A stretch of DNA of 19,956 nt from GCA-2699445 sp032127075 (GTDB taxonomy: Bacteria; Actinomycetota; Actinomycetes; S36-B12; GCA-2699445). Both the position numbers and the translations under genes were made by a program. The notes beneath the pieces are model-generated. The model was not told where the DNA came from, did not search any database, and saw nothing but the letters and a program-made list of their open reading frames with translations. The DNA lies in NCBI GenBank assembly GCA_032127075.1, contig JAQAZZ010000140.1:1-19956 (forward strand), written 5' to 3'. Numbering within the stretch: the stretch's first letter is position 1; every line of letters begins with the position of its first letter. Shown piece by piece: positions 15,891-19,956 of this stretch.

Positions 15891-16499
15891 CTACCCAGCG
15901 GGTGCGTCGGTCGCCGGTGCCAGCAGTCGGCTGCTGATCCAACCGATCTCGGCAGCCATTTCGCCCGGAGTGCCCGACGGTCTGGTGAGGAAGCTCAGCA
16001 CCAGCCGGACGATGGCCGTGGCGGCTGCGGCCAGGTCGGGGTCGGCCAGTTGGACCTGGGGATGGTGCTGCCGCACCGACGCCGAGATCAGCCCAGTCGC
16101 AGACTCGATCAACCCCTCGGACTGGGTGGTCAGCAGAGGCAGCAGATCGTGGCGGGTGCCTTGGGCAGTGGACACCGCAGCCTGCAGCAACGGGTTGGCC
16201 ACGCCCAGCTCGAAGACCCGGGCCGAGGCGCGTTCGAAGTCCCCACGGATGGTGCCGCCGAGCGCGAGTTCCGCCTCGACCGCCTGAAGGAACCGGGCGG
16301 ATTCTCGGATCACCAGCGCCCGGGCAAGGTCCGGTTTGGCGCCCACTTCGTTGTAGACCGATTGCCGCGAGACGCCCGCACGCTGGGCGACGCTGGCCAT
16401 GGTGACGGCACCCCAGCCGGAGGTTGCCGTGATCTCGGTGGCCGCGTCCAGGATCCGTCGGCGCAACGGGCGCTCCTCACCCGGCACCGCGTCACCCAT
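15891..16499 (-). CDS. TetR-family regulator of the alkB operon (AlkX/AlkU-like)
   Basis: A protein of 202 residues starting at the ATG at 16499, which overlaps the last eight bases of the rubredoxin gene. The N-terminal helix-turn-helix lies at about 33-53 (TMASVAQRAGVSRQSVYNEV), the TetR recognition-helix pattern. The remainder is an all-helical ligand-binding and dimerisation domain ending in DAPAG. In actinobacteria a TetR gene commonly closes the alkB-rubredoxin operon, and its product represses alkB until an alkane-derived fatty acid binds. A 27-bp inverted repeat over the alkB promoter (17966-17992) is the obvious candidate site. The position and family are seen directly; the ligand and target are inferred from relatives. 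Confidence 0.88.
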   Translation of the reverse strand: MGDAVPGEERPLRRRILDAATEITATSGWGAVTMASVAQRAGVSRQSVYNEVGAKPDLARALVIRESARFLQAVEAELALGGTIRGDFERASARVFELGVANPLLQAAVSTAQGTRHDLLPLLTTQSEGLIESATGLISASVRQHHPQVQLADPDLAAAATAIVRLVLSFLTRPSGTPGEMAAEIGWISSRLLAPATDAPAG

Positions 16500-16683
16500 C
16501 GGCACCGCCCTGGGACCCGCCCGCCACTGGAACGAAGTCGATCTTCTCGCGCACACCGCAGTCCGGGCAGCACCAGTCGTCGGGTATGTCGCTCCAGGGC
16601 GTGCCGGCTGGGAAGCCCTCCCGCGGGTTGCCGGCGGCTTCGTCGTAGACGTAGTCGCAACTGTCGCAGCGGAACCTGCTCAT
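16492..16683 (-). CDS. rubA: Rubredoxin
   Basis: A small protein of 63 residues. Two cysteine pairs hold the single iron: C6-DS-C9 and C39-PD-C42-G, with the aromatic core YVYDEAAGNP, the GFPAGTPWSDIPDDW segment and REKIDF typical of the family. The usual glycine after the first pair is replaced by aspartate (CDSCDY), and an extra cysteine (C38) precedes the second pair. The ending GGSQGGADG is a short flexible tail. It should carry electrons from a rubredoxin reductase to AlkB; no reductase gene is visible in the window. Its ATG overlaps the alkB stop by four bases and its stop overlaps the TetR start by eight, implying coupled translation. Confidence 0.93.
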   Translation of the reverse strand: MSRFRCDSCDYVYDEAAGNPREGFPAGTPWSDIPDDWCCPDCGVREKIDFVPVAGGSQGGADG

Positions 16684-17933
16684 CCGGCCGACCCCGGGTG
16701 CACCCCGCCGGCCGGCGCGGCATGGGCCGCCAGGATCCTGGCCCGTCGTGAGGGTTGGATGTTGGCCCTCGTGATGTCGCCGCCGTAGTGGCGCAGCACC
16801 CGCGGGTCCATGACCGAGCGCCACAGCCTCGGGATCAGGGCCAACACGACCATCCCGGCGTATCCGGTGGGCAGCGCTGGCGCCTGCTCATCGTCACGCA
16901 GCGCCTGGTAGCGGCGAGTTGGGTTGGCATGGTGGTCGCTGTGGCGCTGCAGGTGGTACAGCAGCACGTTGGTGGCGATGTTGTTGCTGTTCCAGCTGTG
17001 GGCGGGACGCACCCGCTCCCAGCGGCCGGAGTCCTCCCGCTGACGGGCCAGGCCGTAATGCTCGAGGTAGTTGACGATCTCCAGAAGCACGATCCCCACT
17101 GCGGCCTGCAGCAGCAGATACGGCAGGATGCCGACGCCGAAGCCGATCAGCAGCCCCGACCACAGGACGACCGACATCAACCATGCGTTCAGCACATCGT
17201 TGCGGATCGACCAGTGAGACTGGTTGCGGCGCCGGAATCGGGGCTGCTCCAGCCGCCAGGCGCTGCGCAGGCTGCCGATGATGGTGCGCGGCAGGAACAC
17301 GTAGACACTCTCCCCCACCCGGGCGCTAGCCGGATCCTCGGGAGTGGCGACGCGCACATGGTGGCCGCGGTTGTGCTCGATGTAGAAGTGGCCGTAGAAC
17401 GACTGCGCCAGCGCGATCTTGGCCAACCACCGCTCGTGCTTCTCCTTCTTGTGGCCGAGTTCATGGGCCGTGTTGATGCCGATGCCCGCGACCGTCCCGA
17501 CGGTGAGCGCCAGGCCGACCTTCTCGAAGACGGACAAGGTATCCCCGGCCCACAACCAGCAGGCCCACACCAGCGCCGCGTATTGCAGCGGCAGGTACAG
17601 GAAGGTGATCCAGCGGTAGTACTTGTCGGCCTCCAGTGCCTTGATCAGCCCGTCGGGCGGGTTGGACCGGTCCAGGCCGGCGAGCAGGTCGATGATCGGG
17701 ATGATGATCAGAATCTCCAGCGGACCGAGGTACCAGAAGATGCTCCAGCCGGTGAGGGTGGCAAGCCCGCCGCCCAGGAACGGGAACAGGGGCACGAGAA
17801 GCCCGAAGAGCCACAGGTGCCGCTTCCGGTCGGTCCAGGGCACCTGACCCGTCGCCGGGCCGGTGGATCCCACCGCGTTGCTGTCCTGCACGCAACTCTC
17901 CCGACCTCGGATCTCCGCTCTTGGGTGACTCAT
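16680..17933 (-). CDS. alkB: Alkane 1-monooxygenase (AlkB)
   Basis: A protein of 417 residues if started at the ATG at 17933, or 403 if started at the GTG at 17891. The GTG has a better ribosome site (GGGAG). The membrane diiron histidine motifs are intact: HELGHKKE from residue 157, EHNRGHH at 186-192, LQRHSDHH at 328-335, plus NYLEHYGL at 288-295 from the AlkB signature. Hydrophobic helices near 40-60, 66-88, 110-130, 140-156, 250-270 and 273-290 match the six-helix plan. It hydroxylates the terminal carbon of medium- or long-chain alkanes using rubredoxin electrons, in the inner membrane. The C-terminal APAGGVHPGSAG extension is linker-like; in some actinobacteria a rubredoxin is fused here, whereas here it is a separate, overlapping gene. 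Chain-length preference cannot be predicted from the sequence alone. Confidence 0.95.
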   Translation of the reverse strand: MSHPRAEIRGRESCVQDSNAVGSTGPATGQVPWTDRKRHLWLFGLLVPLFPFLGGGLATLTGWSIFWYLGPLEILIIIPIIDLLAGLDRSNPPDGLIKALEADKYYRWITFLYLPLQYAALVWACWLWAGDTLSVFEKVGLALTVGTVAGIGINTAHELGHKKEKHERWLAKIALAQSFYGHFYIEHNRGHHVRVATPEDPASARVGESVYVFLPRTIIGSLRSAWRLEQPRFRRRNQSHWSIRNDVLNAWLMSVVLWSGLLIGFGVGILPYLLLQAAVGIVLLEIVNYLEHYGLARQREDSGRWERVRPAHSWNSNNIATNVLLYHLQRHSDHHANPTRRYQALRDDEQAPALPTGYAGMVVLALIPRLWRSVMDPRVLRHYGGDITRANIQPSRRARILAAHAAPAGGVHPGSAG

Positions 17934-17965
17934 CGGACACGTTCTGCCGCGCCGCGCCACCTGAG

Positions 17966-17992
17966 GTTTACAGAACTCTAGATTATGTAAAC
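17966..17992. promoter_or_regulatory. Inverted repeat, probable TetR operator at the alkB promoter
   Basis: A 27-bp near-palindrome with ends GTTTACA and TGTAAAC: seven outer pairs match, then two more inner pairs. It is notably AT-rich for this window. It covers the -10 and most of the spacer of the predicted alkB promoter, so a bound dimer would block transcription. The TetR regulator encoded at the end of the same operon is the likely ligand. Confidence 0.7.
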
Positions 17993-18004
17993 CCCACGTG
18001 GCAA
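17975..18004 (-). promoter_or_regulatory. Predicted alkB promoter
   Basis: On the minus strand TTGCCA (18004-17999) and TAGAGT (17980-17975) are separated by 18 bases, a fair sigma-70 type pair. Transcription would begin near 17968 and give a leader of about 35 bases before the ATG at 17933. The call rests on consensus and on its overlap with the inverted repeat. Confidence 0.5.
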
Positions 18005-18085
18005 CCCGCTGAGGCAAGGCACAGGTGTTGGGAACCGGGCGACTCCGCGGGTCCTCACGGCCCCCGGTGGTAGATGCCCGTCTAT

Positions 18086-18123
18086 CGGATTCCACAGCGC
18101 CCCCTTGGTGACTGTGGATTCCG
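18086..18123. repeat. 12-bp inverted repeat upstream of the Asp-box propeller gene
   Basis: CGGATTCCACAG (18086-18097) and CTGTGGATTCCG (18112-18123) pair at 11 of 12 positions across a 14-base loop. The core GGATTCC is itself almost palindromic, and GGATTCCG recurs at 18202-18209 just inside the gene. It lies 67-104 bases ahead of the start, and may be an operator or a leader hairpin. Confidence 0.5.
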
Positions 18124-18189
18124 AAGAGCGCCCGAGGCGTGTCACCGTGAATAGGCGGGGCCGGGAGCAGAAGGCGGGAGAGGCGCGGC

Positions 18190-19956
18190 ATGGCTGAGTG
18201 GGGATTCCGATGGCATCGTTGGCTGCCCGAAGGTTGGACCGGGCTGGTGATGGGCGTGGTGGCCGTCTGCGGGTTGCTGCTGGCTTCGCTGGGCGCAGCC
18301 GGCTCGGCGGGGGCTGCCGAGGAATGGATCTCCGGTCGGACGTTGTCACCGCCGGGCATCGACGCCCGGGCGCCGCGGGTGGCTGTCTCCGCCGACGGCA
18401 CCCGGATGCTGTCCGTCTGGGTGCAGGTGCGCGAAGTAGCCGGGCAAGAGGCTTTCCGAGTCAGTGCCGCCGCGTCCACGGACGGCGGGGCGAACTGGGC
18501 GGATCCGGTGCCAGTGGCTCCTGAAGCCGCTTTTGCGGGGCAGCCGGAACTCGCGCTGTCGGCAGACGGCACCAGGGCAGTTGTTCTGTGGCCCAGCCGT
18601 GAGGGCTCCGACGACCTGTTGCGTGCGGCGGTGTCCGCCGACGGCGGGGCCACTTGGTCGGCGCCCAAGACGCTGGACTCGGGCAGGACCGGCTACGAGC
18701 GGATCGCCGCGGCCGAAGACCTGTCCCGGCTCATAGCGGTGTGGCGCGACTCCGACGGCGAGGTGTGGAGCAGCGCTTCGGCAGACGGCGGCGTGCAGTG
18801 GTCGGCGCGGCAGCGGTTGACGCTGCCCCAGCCGTGTCCCGCACAGACCAACTGCGCCGGCCGAACCATCTCGATGGGTCTGGCCGCCTCAGCCGACGGA
18901 TCGCGGGTCATCGCGGCGTGGGGAAGGCAGGCCGGTGGCGGCCGGCGGATCCAGAGCGTGGTCTCCGCCGATGGCGGCAGCAGCTGGTCAGCACGGCAGT
19001 TCCTGTCACCCGCGGGCGTGATCGCCTCCGGGGTGGACGTCGGCACCTCCGCCGACGGCAGCAGCGCGGCGGCCGCCTGGCACCAGCGGGAAGGATCGGA
19101 CTACCGCGTTCGAGTGGCGACCTCCGCCGACGGCGGGATCCAGTGGGGCCAGCCCCGACCCATCTCCGGCACCGGCTTCGACTCCTACGACCCGCAGGTT
19201 GCCGTGTCCAGCGATGGCAGCCGGATGCTCGCCGTCTGGTACCACGACCCGAACTCCATCGAAGCACCCCGGGCCGCGGTGTCCGACAACGGCGGGGCGG
19301 AGTGGACGACCCCGCGCACCCTGTCCACCCCCGGCGTCTACTCCAGCGATCCGGTGCTGGCCGCATCCGCGGATGCGCGTCGGGCGGTCGTGGCCTGGGA
19401 CGGCGAAGATTACGTACGGGCGAGCGTCCTCGTCGGTGACACGTGGTCGCCGCAGACTGACCTGACGCTGCCGTCGCAGAAGGCAAGGGGCCAGCACAGC
19501 GCCATGTCAGCCGACGGCAGCCGCGCGGCGGTGGTCTGGCGGATCGCTGACGGCCCGATCAACCGGGTGCAGGCGCGCGCCGCCGACGTCCCGGAACCGC
19601 CCGAGCCCCCACCGGTCACCCCCCAACCGACGCCGTCGGCGACGTCGGCTCCGCCGATCACCGGCGACACCACGAAGCGCACCGGGGTCGTGGCAAAAGG
19701 TGTGAAGCGCAAGGGGGTGCTCAAGGTGCGCATCAAGCCCGACCTCGGCGCGAAGAAGCAGTGGAGGTTCGTCGTCAAGAAGAAGAAGTCCGGGAATTGG
19801 CGCACCCTCAAGAGGAACGGCACCAAGAAGGTGTGGAAGACCAAGGGTGCGCGGCACATCAAGAAGATCGACCTGCCGAAGGGCAAGTACAAGGCGCGCA
19901 GCAGGGCAGCCCGCGGCTACAAGCCCGACACCAGCGCCGTAGTGCGGCTGAAGCGG
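18190..19956 (+). CDS. Secreted Asp-box (BNR-like) beta-propeller protein with basic C-terminal domain, stop not in window
   Basis: All 589 codons to the window edge are open. The ATG at 18190 follows GGGAGAGG. Residues 1-44 form a long signal peptide (VMGVVAVCGLLLASLGAAG, then GAAEEW). Seven blades follow, to about residue 465, each with two motifs: an SADGTRxxxxW strand and an Asp box S-x-D-G-G-x-x-W, as in STDGGANW, SADGGATW, SADGGVQW, SADGGSSW and SADGGIQW, with SDNGGAEW as a variant. A final SADGSRAAVVW half-repeat may close the ring. Asp boxes occur in sialidases and many other propellers; no sialidase Arg-Ile-Pro motif is seen, so enzyme activity is not claimed. A Pro-rich linker (468-490) leads to a basic domain (496-589) ending VVRLKR, matching the end of the protein at 10372. 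By that comparison the stop should be at or just after 19957. Confidence 0.85.
   Translation, partial: MAEWGFRWHRWLPEGWTGLVMGVVAVCGLLLASLGAAGSAGAAEEWISGRTLSPPGIDARAPRVAVSADGTRMLSVWVQVREVAGQEAFRVSAAASTDGGANWADPVPVAPEAAFAGQPELALSADGTRAVVLWPSREGSDDLLRAAVSADGGATWSAPKTLDSGRTGYERIAAAEDLSRLIAVWRDSDGEVWSSASADGGVQWSARQRLTLPQPCPAQTNCAGRTISMGLAASADGSRVIAAWGRQAGGGRRIQSVVSADGGSSWSARQFLSPAGVIASGVDVGTSADGSSAAAAWHQREGSDYRVRVATSADGGIQWGQPRPISGTGFDSYDPQVAVSSDGSRMLAVWYHDPNSIEAPRAAVSDNGGAEWTTPRTLSTPGVYSSDPVLAASADARRAVVAWDGEDYVRASVLVGDTWSPQTDLTLPSQKARGQHSAMSADGSRAAVVWRIADGPINRVQARAADVPEPPEPPPVTPQPTPSATSAPPITGDTTKRTGVVAKGVKRKGVLKVRIKPDLGAKKQWRFVVKKKKSGNWRTLKRNGTKKVWKTKGARHIKKIDLPKGKYKARSRAARGYKPDTSAVVRLKR

Noticed and set aside
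17934..18668. Upstream extension of the AlkB frame on the minus strand, antisense to the Asp-box propeller gene
   Set aside because: The extension has low-complexity Ser/Pro/Ala content, passes through the predicted promoter and operator, and no AlkB relative needs it.
18190..19600. Annotation as a sialidase based on Asp boxes
   Set aside because: Asp boxes are structural and occur in many propellers; no Arg-Ile-Pro motif or convincing catalytic residues were found.

Overview
This is a high-GC window. The codons mostly end in G or C, the proteins are rich in Ala, Gly and Arg, and the genes start with ATG or GTG behind AGGAG-type sites. The gene content points to an actinobacterium (Actinomycetota): an alkB-rubredoxin-TetR cassette, an MprAB-like two-component system, a zinc-ribbon membrane protein of the SCO7613 type, and several secreted proteins with Lys/Arg-rich domains. 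No rRNA, tRNA, CRISPR array, transposase or phage gene is visible, so it reads as ordinary chromosome with an envelope and secretion flavour.

Layout from left to right. (1) 1-1285, minus strand: the N-terminal 428 residues of a secreted family-31 glycoside hydrolase with an Ig-like domain; its C-terminus lies outside the window. (2) 1595-5377, plus: a giant polytopic membrane protein with an N-terminal zinc-ribbon-like motif, then a membrane-anchored SRPBCC protein, closed by a strong hairpin terminator at 5432-5463. (3) 5506-8601, minus: a von Willebrand A (MIDAS) protein and a 14-helix DHA2-type MFS exporter, whose leader holds three tandem 16-bp repeats. (4) 8904-12483, plus: an unidentified six-helix membrane protein and a secreted YVTN beta-propeller protein. 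(5) 12660-15841, plus: a secreted three-repeat PepSY-like protein, a 19-bp intercistronic hairpin, and an OmpR-type response regulator overlapping an MprB-like histidine kinase by 4 bp. (6) 15891-17933, minus: alkane monooxygenase, rubredoxin and TetR regulator, all overlapping, behind a promoter that carries a 27-bp inverted repeat. (7) 18190-19956, plus: a secreted Asp-box propeller protein that reaches the window edge.

How the genes fit together. Region 6 is a self-contained alkane-oxidation unit: AlkB hydroxylates the alkane, the rubredoxin delivers electrons, and the TetR protein probably represses the operon through the repeat in its promoter. Region 5 looks like an envelope-stress circuit in which the PepSY-like protein is the likely output or ligand-side partner of the two-component system. 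The two propeller proteins (regions 4 and 7) share a basic C-terminal domain of about 90 residues ending in LKR. This is the best candidate here for an under-described element, possibly a surface-attachment or secretion module. The GH31 protein carries a looser variant of the same pattern near its N-terminus.
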